This document shows, one piece after another, positions 54,601 to 64,000 of a stretch of 64,000 nucleotides of DNA. Each line of letters opens with the position of its first letter. The stretch's first letter is position 1. A program made the position numbers and the translations under genes. Location: assembly GCA_018296165.2 (NCBI GenBank), contig JACKQL020000088.1, positions 1-64,000 of the forward strand. Reading direction: 5' to 3'. Source of the stretch: Termitomyces sp. T153. Its lineage: Eukaryota > Basidiomycota > Agaricomycetes > Agaricales > Lyophyllaceae. Below the pieces are notes generated by a model, which saw nothing but the letters and a program-made list of their open reading frames with translations, was not told where the DNA came from and searched no databases.

Positions 54601-57600
54601 CCTATCTGCAGGCGGGTGGTGGTGGACGGTCAGAAGACATTCGCAACATCCTGGACTTGAAAAGGTCCGACCATGGGAGAGGCACGTGGCACGTGGTAAT
54701 GTTATGATCGCTTCGCGGTGTTAATTCCCCGCTTTGTGAGTTTCAGAAAAAGGTAAATCAAGCCAAAATTTGCAGTTTTTCATGCAAGAACCTACTTACA
54801 TGGTACATCGAGCATGCATAGTTGCTATATCCTTGATATATGAACTATGTTCTGAGACATTGCTTGAAATGATACTTGACTATTGCAAGTTAGAGTTGCT
54901 TCCCGCTTTTCATCACTGGCAATGATAGGCTGGTCTGAGAAAACAATGCGATTACATAACATGGAGAATGACAAGGTTGCTTTGATGGCAAGGTCGTTTC
55001 AATGACGAGGGTTGCGTTAATGCGAGGGTTGCTTTGTGGTTGCGGGCGTTAGTGAATGCTCTATGGTCATACGTCCCGTGCTGTCTTGTGTTTATTCTTC
55101 GGTCTTTTCGTCGGTCTTTTGGTACGGATTGACCTCGGTAAGTTTGGAAGATTTATTTAGTTATGCGCAGTTCAAATACACCCGAACCTCATGACAAACC
55201 CGCCTCGGGAGTCTTGACGACGCGCGTGCAGCGGATTGTCAAAGACCCAACTATGGAGTACATAGGCAAATGCGGAGATATGTCAATATTCATCAATCGT
55301 AGTACGGAACCTCAGAGGAGCTCCAAACTGACGGTTGCAGTTAGGAAGACTTAAACCGAAATGTCCGGCCCACTCGCTGGTGTAATAATTTTACTGACAG
55401 GTTCAGCCCAATAATCTGGCAGCAAGGAATTCCAGATAACGCCGAAGGGGTCCAATGTTTTGAGCTGGTTTTGAGCTCTCGCCACCATGCATGAAAACTT
55501 AGTGTCAAAAACACACTCTGCACACGTATTCAATTCAACGAACAAGTCGTAATTTGAATTGTTTTCACCTTTCCTCCTGGGGGAATGCCGTAAGATCATG
55601 ATTGTAGGCGGTCTGATGATGATCAGTCAAGTCGACCGCATGGTGATTATTCAGTAACGACTTCTGGTGGATTCATCAAAGTAGGATTCTACTCGGGAGA
55701 CTAGTCGAGGTATCTTTCACACAATCCCGGTCTTGTTTGACGGAGGCGAGAAAGTAGGTTCTTGCCGAGGAGTGAAAATTCGCGTGGTAGCCTTCAACTC
55801 TCTCAGGGGAGTCTGGGTTCAAGGCAGGGCTGCCGGATGCGAGCCAAAAAGCTGTTTTCAAGAGTAGTAACGTCTTGTTCACACGATCAAACTCTGAACG
55901 AACCGTATCAGACGTGAAGAAGATCTTCCATATGAGAAGTGATAGGTGGGAATTCCGGTCCGAAGTTCATTTCGTTGAGAACACAAACCATTACAGATGT
56001 AAAGACTTCCACGAGATCTTAGGCCAGTGCAGCGTAAGTGTATGTAGCTCATTCGTTTTCTATGTAAACAATTGTTTTACCCAAGATATCACCTTGTGGA
56101 TGGACTCGAACTCATCCAAATACAATCTGCACTCCAGAAAAGGAGCCGAAAAACGTCAATCAGCAATGAGCGAGAATATATTAAATCCCTCCAGATTTCC
56201 TCAAAATTGAGGGAACGCACGTTAGACGGGAAACGGGCAACGTGAGAGAGAGAGTGGTAGACAAGAAATGACATCTGATTCAACTACTCGCGTCATCATT
56301 GGCAATTACAGAGGGGATATCACAGAGAAGTGCCATATCGATCATATCCATGATATAGGCAACCACTCGTTATAACAAGCAAGCGTCTCCTAACTCGAGC
56401 CTCCGTAAAGGATCCGGTATATGTATATGGTAGACATGGCATGTCTATTGGTGGTTCGAACACTCGCTCAGGCCTTAGGGTCGCGAGTTCAACGGACACC
56501 AGAGTTTATTCTTGTCACAAGGAGGGGGAAGGAGGCGGTGACAGTTTGATGATTCTCGGGCTCAAGGATCAACGACGGGACAATGATACTGCGCAACCGA
56601 GAGCTACATCGATGACCGAAATGAGGATCCCGAAGGCTTAAGCCTGGGATCGAGCCAGTCTTCTTGAAGGCATGACATGCCGCGATCCTTATTCGTATTG
56701 GTGCTTTCCAGTTGCCTGAGAGAGGAAATACGGATAAGAGGGACTTCCAACTCTGATTAGCGACAGACTCGCTGACTCGATTTCGGCTTCGATTTCGTCG
56801 ACACTATTTGTGCCCGACACGATGGATGCGTTTGTAAAGTAACTTGACCGGTTCGGCTCACTATCATTGTACGAACAGGATATACAAGTACACACACGTC
56901 AGACCAGTTAAAGATATGGCTTCTAGCAGAGATTGAGTCCACGAGATTGGACTCTCGCGCAGGCGAGGCATGGCAGGTCGGGATGAGGCGGAGAGGATGA
57001 CAAACGCGAGATAGGTTTGTGTACATATTTAACTCTGAGGATCCCAAACTGGGGTCAGTCCAGAACCAGATTTGGGCTTGTCTCGCGGAGATCGATTCCA
57101 CGATTAGACCGGGCGCCAGGCGGAACGATGACCATGTATACGTAGTCACGGATAGAAATCAAAATTGAAATAAAGATCTAAGGTACTTCTAAGTGGCGAG
57201 TAGAAATAGATGTGCATTTATAAACGAGTCTCGCACTTGAAAACTACGGACTCACCACGCACGGATAAACAAATGTTGTATGATAGTAAGGGCAAAGTGC
57301 GGTCTAAGGGCTGCTCAATTCATGTGGTACAGTTTGGAAGTGGTACAGTTTGAGCATGATTCCAAGTCCGCTGTTAATTGAGTATGGCCACCAGGAATCA
57401 TCTCCGGCTTCAGGTACACTCGGCCGGGCTGGCGGGTGCGGGCCTCGACTGTGCTCAGTGCTGAAGTCCAAACAATGTGTTGCGCTACCTTCATCATTGT
57501 CGATACCCAACTGTCCTTATAATCCACATTCTTTCTACATTTCCCTATTCAATGGATCCTTATAACAAGTAGGTTTATAGAGGTAACAATCGTAGTCCTG

Positions 57601-58280
57601 ATCAATGTCGCCATCGATGAGATCACCTGGGTTATCTGAGTCGGAGATAGAGAATGGCCGCCTTGAAGATAGATATTGTAGCTAGATTGAAGCAATGAGA
57701 AGAGGCTTGTGAGGGAGAAGCTCAGGATTCATTAAGTCTGACAAGAAAAACGAGTCGTCACTAATTCTTGAATCAGCGACGGGTTATTCTCGAGCAGACG
57801 GCGACGGTTCCCATTTGTGGAAAGGCTCCGCTAAGCGACCGAAATGGTTCCTGGCAGCATACTCGGCCAACAGCGGACTTGGAATCATGCTCAAACTGTA
57901 ACCACATGAATTGAGCAGCCTCTATTTCTCCACTTTTTCTATACCAATTTCTGCGCATCTCCATGTTGAGGAATTGAAAACTTCCGCCGCTGCCCCAGGC
58001 ACTGACACTGGTGTCCGAAATTTTGAATTGTCAAAATCGGGGAAAAAACTTTTCAGAGTGACAATTTGTATAATTATATGCACTGTAAAACGAACATGCG
58101 GAACGGATGGTGCTGCTGGGTTAGAAACTGGAAAGCGCGTTCTTTTCCAAACCCTACGCATCAACTTGCCAGTGAGGTCAGATGATTGTGAGAGTGCACA
58201 AGCGGGTCCTGAGAAAACATATGGCCTAAAAGGGAAATTCTTATTTTTCTCCAATTTTTCTTTATTTTGTTTTTGAGCAA
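54601..58280. other. Gene-poor region with normal CpG and a foldback-like repeat
   Basis: Open frames of 60-130 codons occur but none shows a known family. The most protein-like are minus-strand pieces at 55,883-55,676 ('VEGYHANFHSSARTYFLAS') and 55,599-55,351 ('TKFSCMVARAQNQLKTLDP'), which might be exons of an unknown gene or chance. An inverted repeat at 57,309-57,920 is listed separately. No tRNA could be folded from the 'ggttcgaac' and 'gagttcaac' words near 56,450-56,495. Confidence 0.4.
57309..57920. mobile_element. Foldback/MITE-like element with about 80-95-bp inverted ends
   Basis: The outermost 20 bases (57,309-57,328) are the exact reverse complement of 57,901-57,920. The arms continue inward to about 57,405 and 57,841 with high similarity ('gagcatgattccaagtccg' on both sides). 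The left arm contains a 16-base duplication ('tggtacagtttggaag'). The spacer of about 435 bp encodes nothing recognisable. No target duplication is obvious. The structure fits a foldback element or a decayed TIR transposon, but an inverted duplication of host DNA is not excluded. Confidence 0.55.
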
Positions 58281-58989
58281 TGGCACTTTTGCATATACTA
58301 AAACTATCTAGTTAGATATCTTTCCACTGGAATTCAATTTTTAGGACAGGTGCTCATGAGAACCTCGCATATCTTTTTTGCCTCATCTGGCATATTGGCA
58401 AGTGTTTAGGTGTGGAACAAACTCAACAAATGTACAAGCTATCATGCATGACATCAATATATAAATCTATGTTGAAAACTGTCATACATCAATCAAATGG
58501 CTCAAATGGTCTCTTTGACATCTAATTTGCTTGAAATTGCACTGTCAGTTTTTTGAATTCTTAGATGTTGCAAAATTTTCCCCTCAAATCTGCTATTTTG
58601 TGGACAAGTTTATGCAGAGCTTCCGGAGGCCTGGGCAAGTGTGAAGTAGAGGGGTTGCCCAAGGTTAATTCAGGCAAAGATATGGTTGCCAATAACTCTT
58701 CCAACTTGTCACATTGCACCCTCTCATTATTTTTTTCTTTCCCTGTTTACAATACCTCATATAATTGTGAGCAGCAGTGATGATGGTGTAAGGGAACAAA
58801 TGCTTTGCAAGTAAACATGGCAAGAGCAGGCAGACACAGGCAATGAGTGAGAGTTGAAGGAGCATGAAGGCAGCTAAGAGTCAGGCAAGAGACAAGCACA
58901 GTGAGCCAAGCATAAGTAGCAATGCTGGAGTTCTTACAGTCAGTTCAATTCAGTTTAATGTATAGACCAGGAGAACACTACTATTCTTT
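58281..58989. other. CpG-poor repeat DNA without a recognisable element
   Basis: The start of the right-hand transposon block. Only short, unsupported frames are present. Composition and CpG loss match the other transposon regions, so this is probably old repeat sequence that I cannot classify. Confidence 0.4.
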
Positions 58990-59715
58990 GGTCAGAGGAT
59001 ATTCTATGTCAATAATTCAGACAAGTGTGGCCCCTTTGGCACTGCCACCAGCTTATGTAACTCCTGACCAATTGCTAACACATCACTTTTGTCTTTTCTC
59101 TCTGTCATACTGTATAGTTGGTTCTCATGCTTCTAAAGCCTCTGAAGTGTCATACTTGTCCTAGAGAATCCACAGACTTGTTCTCTTTAGATCTCCTTCT
59201 GCTAGGTGAGTAGCTATGTCAGTAGACACTGTACAGTATGGAATAAGACTTTGGATCTCTCACTGCCAGTTGTGTGATTGAGCCACAGCCTCCAAGAGTT
59301 GCCCTTATAGCAGAACAAGTCTCTAGATTTAGTCTGGGAGTCTCCTTTTAATTGCTTAAGTTTCTGTTTGATTCTCCAAAACCTCCCCCACCAGTGTCTT
59401 GCTACTACCTATGCCTCAACCAACCCCTCCAGCACCTCCCCCTGATGCTTTGAGCCCCCAGGACAATGCCTGGAGTTGTTTGTTGTCCCTAGAGACACAA
59501 GTTCAACTTATCCAAGCTTTTCTTACCTCCCACACCTCTGGACTCACTAGACACCATCAAACCACTGAAGCAGTGTCTAACTCCCTCCAGGCCTTCCTGG
59601 AATGCCTCTCTCTTGCTCCTACTCCTCCCCTGGACCCCCAGCAGCTGCAGGAAGGTTTTCTTCTACACCTAGTATGGAGTTTTCAGCACCCTGCTCCAAA
59701 CTTCCTTGCCCTGCA
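58990..59715 (+). mobile_element. Chromovirus A fragment: partial 5' LTR and start of gag (element A3)
   Basis: In plus orientation, 58,990-59,309 matches the 3' part of the chromovirus A LTR ('caataattcagacaagtgtg', later 'gttgcccttata'). The leader 'gcagaacaagtctc' and the gag start at about 59,408 ('MPQPTPPAPPPDALSPQDN', then 'LLSLETQVQLIQAFL') follow as in A1. The fragment ends where a family D LTR begins at 59,716. It is a truncated third copy, in opposite orientation to A1 and A2. Confidence 0.8.
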
Positions 59716-59932
59716 TATAATGGAATGCCTGTTACTTGCACTACCTTGCTACATTAATTCTATTATTATGTAATTATATGAATAGCATCATGTGATGCTA
59801 TCCCCAAAAGTACAATATATTTACTTACATAAGGCAGCACCTTACTTCATACTTTGTAGACAGACCTAACAACTGGTTTTGACTTACAGAGTGTGAATCG
59901 TAAGCTATATGAACTGTAATGGAAATGTTACA
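59716..59932 (+). repeat. LTR of family D (copy 3)
   Basis: Starts TATAATGGAATGCC (decayed from TGTAACAGAGTGCC) and ends GGAAATGTTACA. It matches 32,010-32,226 in the same orientation and 60,770-60,979 in inverted orientation. No target duplication is visible (CTGCA versus TTTTT). Confidence 0.8.
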
Positions 59933-60769
59933 TTTTTCGAAGTTAAATAAGCATTAACTCATTTGTGAAGTGGGAACCTGAACTTCCATGAAAGAAGTTC
60001 ACTGCCACTAATTACAATCAGCATGTTAAAATTTTTAATGTGCACCTTCCACAATGGGCACCATGGTGACCATGGAAGGTCAGGTGCTTGGGCCTAGGTC
60101 TGAGACAGAGTTTGATGGAGCATTGAAGAGTGCTCCACATGGGATGTTGGAATTTGCCATGTCACACCATGATGGGGACAGGGAGAGTGCTGTGATGCTA
60201 GGAGGACTGCTAGCAGTTACTCTAGTATGACCACCTGCAGGTGGTTGGGATGGTGTCACAGCAGAGGGCTTGCAAAGGCCCTCTACTTGACTGTATCCAA
60301 CAGTAGAGCCAGAAGGTGCCATGGTTAAAGGGAAAACCCCCTTGTATGTGCCCACAGTGCTCAGGCTAGAAGGACTTTAATCCTTTCCATTTGCCAATGG
60401 TGGGAACACTGCTGAGAAGTGAAGAAGACTTCTCATACAGGGCTTGCAGTCCTGTATGACCACAAGCTGGGCCTGCACTAGATATGTGATCAGCAGCCCC
60501 AGCAGCATTCATCAAGATGATACTAGAGAATGTTGGAGACACCTCTGATATAGACAGTGAGGCTCACCCAGATGGCATCCTTCATAGAAGGGTGATGGCA
60601 TTCTAGCAGAACCATGTTGAGGTCCCTAAGACCTCAACTCAGCAGTGTTTAGCCACTAGAGTAGCTAAACACATTGCTATTCAGAGGCTGTTGGAAGATG
60701 ACATTATTCCAACAGATCCAGTGAAATATATGGATATCTACATGCTATTCTTAGTTCAGGAGGTAATAG
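59933..60769. other. Spacer between two inverted family D LTRs
   Basis: About 840 bp. A minus-strand frame (60,355-60,080) and plus-strand words such as 'AIQRLLEDDIIPTDPVKYM' (about 60,675-60,730) hint at decayed coding sequence of an unidentified element. It shows no match to the element D coding blocks elsewhere in the window. Confidence 0.35.
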
Positions 60770-60979
60770 TGTAACATTTCCATTACAGGTTGCACAGCTT
60801 ATGGTTCACACAACATAAGTCAAAACTAGTTGATAGTTCTGTCTATGAAGTATGAAGTAAGGTGCTGCCTTATGTAAGTAATAGTATAATACTTTTAGGA
60901 ATAGTGTCATGTGATGCTATCAGTGTAATTAAATATTATAGGTAATATATGTACAGCATGTAACAGATGCTCTGTTACA
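60770..60979 (-). repeat. 3' LTR of the inverted element D copy (210 bp, best preserved)
   Basis: Begins TGTAACATTTCC and ends CTCTGTTACA on the plus strand, so the terminal inverted repeat TGTAAC/GTTACA is intact. The purine tract, read on the minus strand, lies immediately to its right (60,981-60,993). This copy defines the family D LTR. Confidence 0.85.
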
Positions 60980-62790
60980 TACCCCCCTTTTGAGTCCATC
61001 AATGGACTCACATCTAACACAAATAAAGTCAAAGAATAAGGGGTGGGATATGGCATTCCACCTGAGGGTGTGCACCAGAATTCACATGCAAATTCCTACA
61101 TATATTATTAGTAGGATCAACCAATTCTATGTGGATGAGTATACTTCAATGTGCTGTCCAACTGTGCTGAGTGAAAATATGGGCTGCTTAGGCCTGGAGG
61201 TAGTTATCACTTTCCTATGAGCTACAATAATAGCTCACCCTGCTTGTTTGTCCATCTTTGAGGCCTCTGCTTCCTTGTTACTCATGATGTTTGCCCAGTG
61301 CTCTAATATAGCATTAGCCATATCACTGAGGCCACTGGATCCAGCCTCAGGGGTGGTAGGAGTAGTGATGTTAGTTGCTACTACTGCTTCTGTAGGGCTG
61401 GGAACAACTTGTGGGGTCATTGCCAGTTGGACTGGCATGGTCAATGCAGAATTATCAGCATAGTCCAATTCCATGGACTCCTCTGTAGGTGTGTCCTCTG
61501 AGGACACACCAGAGCTTAACAGTGGGATGGAAGTGGCTGCAGCCACTGACAACAAAGGCCCCTCCTCAGTTGGAGCTGCACTTATGGGAGGAGCCACTGA
61601 TGACAGCTCCTTGGCAGCAGCTTGTGAGGCACTCATGATTTCTGCAGGTCAGTGCAAGAGGTGAGTGAAAATGCCATCCTCACCAAAGCACAGCCATTCA
61701 GCTGCATCAAGAGGAGTGTGACCTCTGTTCTCATGAATTTGGAGGAGCATGCAAAAGCACTCCAGGTTGTCAGCAGTGGGGATATACCACCCATTGTACC
61801 CTGGTAATGGAGGAAGTAAGCCAGGCACTGTATCATTCAGATGCTTGAGGTCCAGTTTATACTTCTCAGCATCAATGGCTAACAGCCATCTGGCATTAGC
61901 ATTGTGCCACTCCTTGCAACAATGCTCAGTAGCATTGTCATTGGAGTCACTGTCCAAGATATGTTGTTTAGACATAGGGACATTGTCATCATTGCTACCC
62001 AAGTTGGATGCTGCTGGGGCCCCTGTTGTTGCTCAAGCAGCTGCTTGCTGGGTGACAAAGAATTCCTTGTCATGCAGATCTCATTGCACTGGTGGCCTAA
62101 ACTCCTGAGGAAGCACACCAGACATTACATGGGTCCTTGATCCAAGGACCTTGACCATACCAGCTTCTGATCCTAGAGGAACATTGGCTGGGAAGGCAAT
62201 TAGAGTGGTAATAACCATGGAGTTGTCTGCCTCTATTGACGTTACAGCTAGCTACATAGTGCCAGCTCTTTTTGTGGAGGGCCTTGATGTTCCCTCCTTT
62301 GTGGCCACTGGTTTTGGCAGCTTCACTTAGGTCACCACTAGCTTAGATGGCCCAGCAGAGAACAAGGCCACCTTGAAATCAGGGTGCTTGTCCATTCTCT
62401 AGTCATCACCAGCAGGCACCATATCATTGTAGGGCATGAGTGGTGCCCTCTAGGTTGAGGATTCCTTGACAAACACAGAGGGCTTAGTACAAGCCTTCTT
62501 TGCCTCTGGCAGGTTAGGAGGGGTTTCTACACACTTCCCCTTTCCCAATGCTGAATAGAAGAGGTCTGTGTGGGCCTCATCCCTTTGATTTCAAACAACA
62601 TCAAGTTTATTCAGAACTTGAGCTAGTGCTAGCTGCACTACAGAATTGTCAAGGGTATCAGCACTGATGTCCTCTGGAACTCTGGCTTCATGAAGCTACT
62701 GGAGCAGGTGAGTGAGCTGCTCATCCATGGCAATCAAAGGCTCAGGCTCTTTTGCTTTGCCCTTGCCCTTCTCCTTTGCAGAGAAGCATT
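60980..62790 (-). pseudogene. Element D coding region, inverted and internally deleted copy
   Basis: On the minus strand the order is 'EDISADTLDNSVVQLALAQ' (about 62,660), 'MDKHPDFKVALFSAGPSKL' (about 62,390-62,330), 'PMSKQHILDSDSNDNATEH' (about 61,990), 'LDLKHLNDTVPG' (about 61,850), 'AAEWLCFGEDGIFTHLLH' (about 61,700) and 'SGLSDMANAILEHWANI' (about 61,320). These align with the plus-strand copy at 28,430-31,636. The block after 'NDTVP' that in the other copy reads 'DDWESILVHRHFE' and onward is missing here. Most of 61,235-62,002 is open in two registers. It ends to the right where transposase-type sequence begins. Confidence 0.6.
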
Positions 62791-62803
62791 GCTCAACTGT
62801 CTT

Positions 62804-64000
62804 TCAGATGATCAATGAGGGAGTGCTACAGTTGCAGACAATCAAACACAACAATTTTGATATCTTTGGATTGGGAATTTTTCTGGAAAAACTAAGGCCA
62901 GATCTGAACTCAGCACACTGAAATATGTCAAAAAACACTCTTCCAAAGTTTTTCCCACAATCTTTTTGAACTGCCAAAATTTTTGGGTATTTACATAGCA
63001 TCTACCCCACTCATATTCAGTTGAGAACAGCTTCAATAGACATCATAGCACACTGAGAAACTTGATGATGCTGCTTTTGCTGCCTAATAGCCCATGCAGC
63101 TGCTTTTCCAGTGAGTCCTTTGCAGTAAGCACTCATAAACCACCAAGATCAGTTGATAAAGTACTATATCACAATATCTGAACATGCATTGAGATATGTT
63201 TCAGCAGCTTCTTTTGCCTCAGCAAATGTTTTCTTTGGCACTTTCCTGTACTTATATTTGACCCAACTCCAATACTTCATAACATTAATATCAGCTATAG
63301 TTTGAGTAATCAATGCAAAAATACATACCATCTTAATTGGGTTGAGTTCACAATGAAACTTTGGCAAGAAGATACATTCATGCCCACAACTCTTGATCAA
63401 AGTCTCAAGTTCTGAAATTTGATTAGTAAAGTCTTCTTGATGACTGAGGATCCAAGCCATGCCACAGTTGTGATTCTCAACTGGACATATGGGGGAACAC
63501 TTGGCTCAGATGTTCTGAATGTTGAATCCATGTTCTTCAAGGACTTGTTGAAGGCCTTTTGGTTGACTATCAGGAAGAGTCATCTTTTGCACTTTTCCTC
63601 TGTGCTCCAAGTATGGATTTGAATTAGGAATGATTGTATCACACTGTTTTCTTTGCTTGCCACCATCAGATTTGTTCATCTCAAAAGCTTTGAGTGCATC
63701 AGATGGCAGAGATGCATGTGCTGAAGATTGATCAAAGATGAAGAGGCCAACACAATCTGGGTGTGCTATCTTGAATACTTAGATGGTGTGATCCATTTGA
63801 GCAAGAAAGCTGTTTAGCATTCTACTATGCATCACTATTAGAGCCAGGATAAATGATCTTTCAAGCTTTTTCAATGACAATATTATCAGCATCACAGTAA
63901 ATCAAGTGTCCATCCTCAGCATTAATGAAATCAGAGATATGAATGAGCCTTCCTCATCCTTTTTTCTGCAAAATAGTTCATCTTTTTCTAGCCTTTAGTA
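62804..64000 (-). mobile_element. DDE-type DNA transposon, C-terminal transposase part (runs off the right edge)
   Basis: The minus strand encodes the C-terminal half of a DDE transposase common in basidiomycetes. From the edge inward: 'IAHPDCVGLFIFDQSSAHA' with a catalytic Asp (about 63,770-63,710), 'KQRKQCDTIIP', 'PKGLQQVLEEHGFNIQN', then 'SCGHECIFLPKFHCELNPI' (about 63,375-63,310) and 'GLTGKAAAWAIRQQK' (about 63,110-63,065), ending about 63,030. The residue after 'NPI', the catalytic Glu in relatives, is Lys here, and several stops interrupt the frame, so it is inactive. Sequence to about 62,804 is probably the 3' flank of the transposon. Terminal inverted repeats cannot be checked because the other end is outside. 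Confidence 0.75.

Noticed and set aside
56440..56510. Possible tRNA or tRNA-like gene near 'ggtggttcgaacac' and 'gagttcaac'
   Set aside because: The A and B motifs are not at a tRNA-like arrangement and no cloverleaf forms.
56757..57149. Minus-strand open frame of 130 codons
   Set aside because: It has no recognisable family, skewed composition and no promoter or splice context; it is probably chance.
1..64000. CRISPR array, bacterial operons, ribosome binding sites
   Set aside because: The genes have spliceosomal introns and eukaryotic families. The only regularly spaced repeat (12,637-13,045) has no unique spacers.

Overview
The window reads as nuclear DNA of a filamentous basidiomycete (Agaricomycetes). 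Its genes are split by many 45-65 nt GT-AG introns, its products match basidiomycete families (type I metacaspase, neutral ceramidase, GH5 exo-beta-1,3-glucanase, TEA-domain factor), and it is packed with Ty3/Gypsy chromoviruses, a Ty1/Copia element, a DDE transposon and other repeats typical of transposon-rich mushroom-forming, often ectomycorrhizal, fungi. The species cannot be named from sequence alone.

There are two kinds of DNA. Gene-bearing blocks (about 2,000-4,900 and 35,800-58,250) have ordinary CpG content. Transposon blocks (1-1,900; about 4,930-35,800; 58,280-64,000) are almost free of CpG, and their old coding frames show Arg replaced by Cys, His, Gln, Trp or TGA, as expected from C-to-T decay at methylated CpG or a RIP-like process.

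Layout. 1-1,140: minus-strand relic of a Pif1-type helicase. 2,654-4,629: intact 14-exon metacaspase (minus). 4,930-5,770: SINE-like and short repeats. 5,772-13,333: complete but mutated chromovirus A1 (minus) with a GTGAT target duplication; one LTR carries a 1.25-kb Helitron/HINE-like insertion. 14,016-18,305: 5'-truncated sister chromovirus A2. 18,306-18,533: solo LTR of family D. 18,534-23,539: Copia element (minus), broken by an LTR of family C and cut by Gypsy B. 23,540-28,126: Gypsy B (plus) with its reverse transcriptase and integrase core deleted. About 28,430-32,226: LTR element D (plus), whose coding region is not a recognisable gag-pol. 32,226-34,242: an inverted Gypsy B LTR with a second family C LTR inside it. 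34,900-36,200: tRNA-derived repeats.

The central gene block holds two small secreted Ser/Thr-rich protein genes (36,746 and 39,311), neutral ceramidase (43,392-47,025), an unrecognised 219-residue protein (47,303), a TEA/ATTS transcription factor (minus, 49,718-48,258) and a membrane-anchored GH5 glucanase (minus, 54,600-51,732). Cell-wall glucan turnover, sphingolipid hydrolysis, cell-surface proteins and a developmental-type regulator lie side by side, but nothing shows that they form a cluster. From 58,280 transposon debris resumes: a chromovirus A fragment, inverted family D LTRs, a second D coding copy and the C-terminal part of a DDE transposase running off the right edge.

The exon models were built by hand from splice signals, frame and family resemblance. 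Metacaspase, ceramidase, TEA factor and glucanase each give an uninterrupted frame whose exon lengths sum to a multiple of three, which is the strongest internal support available without transcripts.
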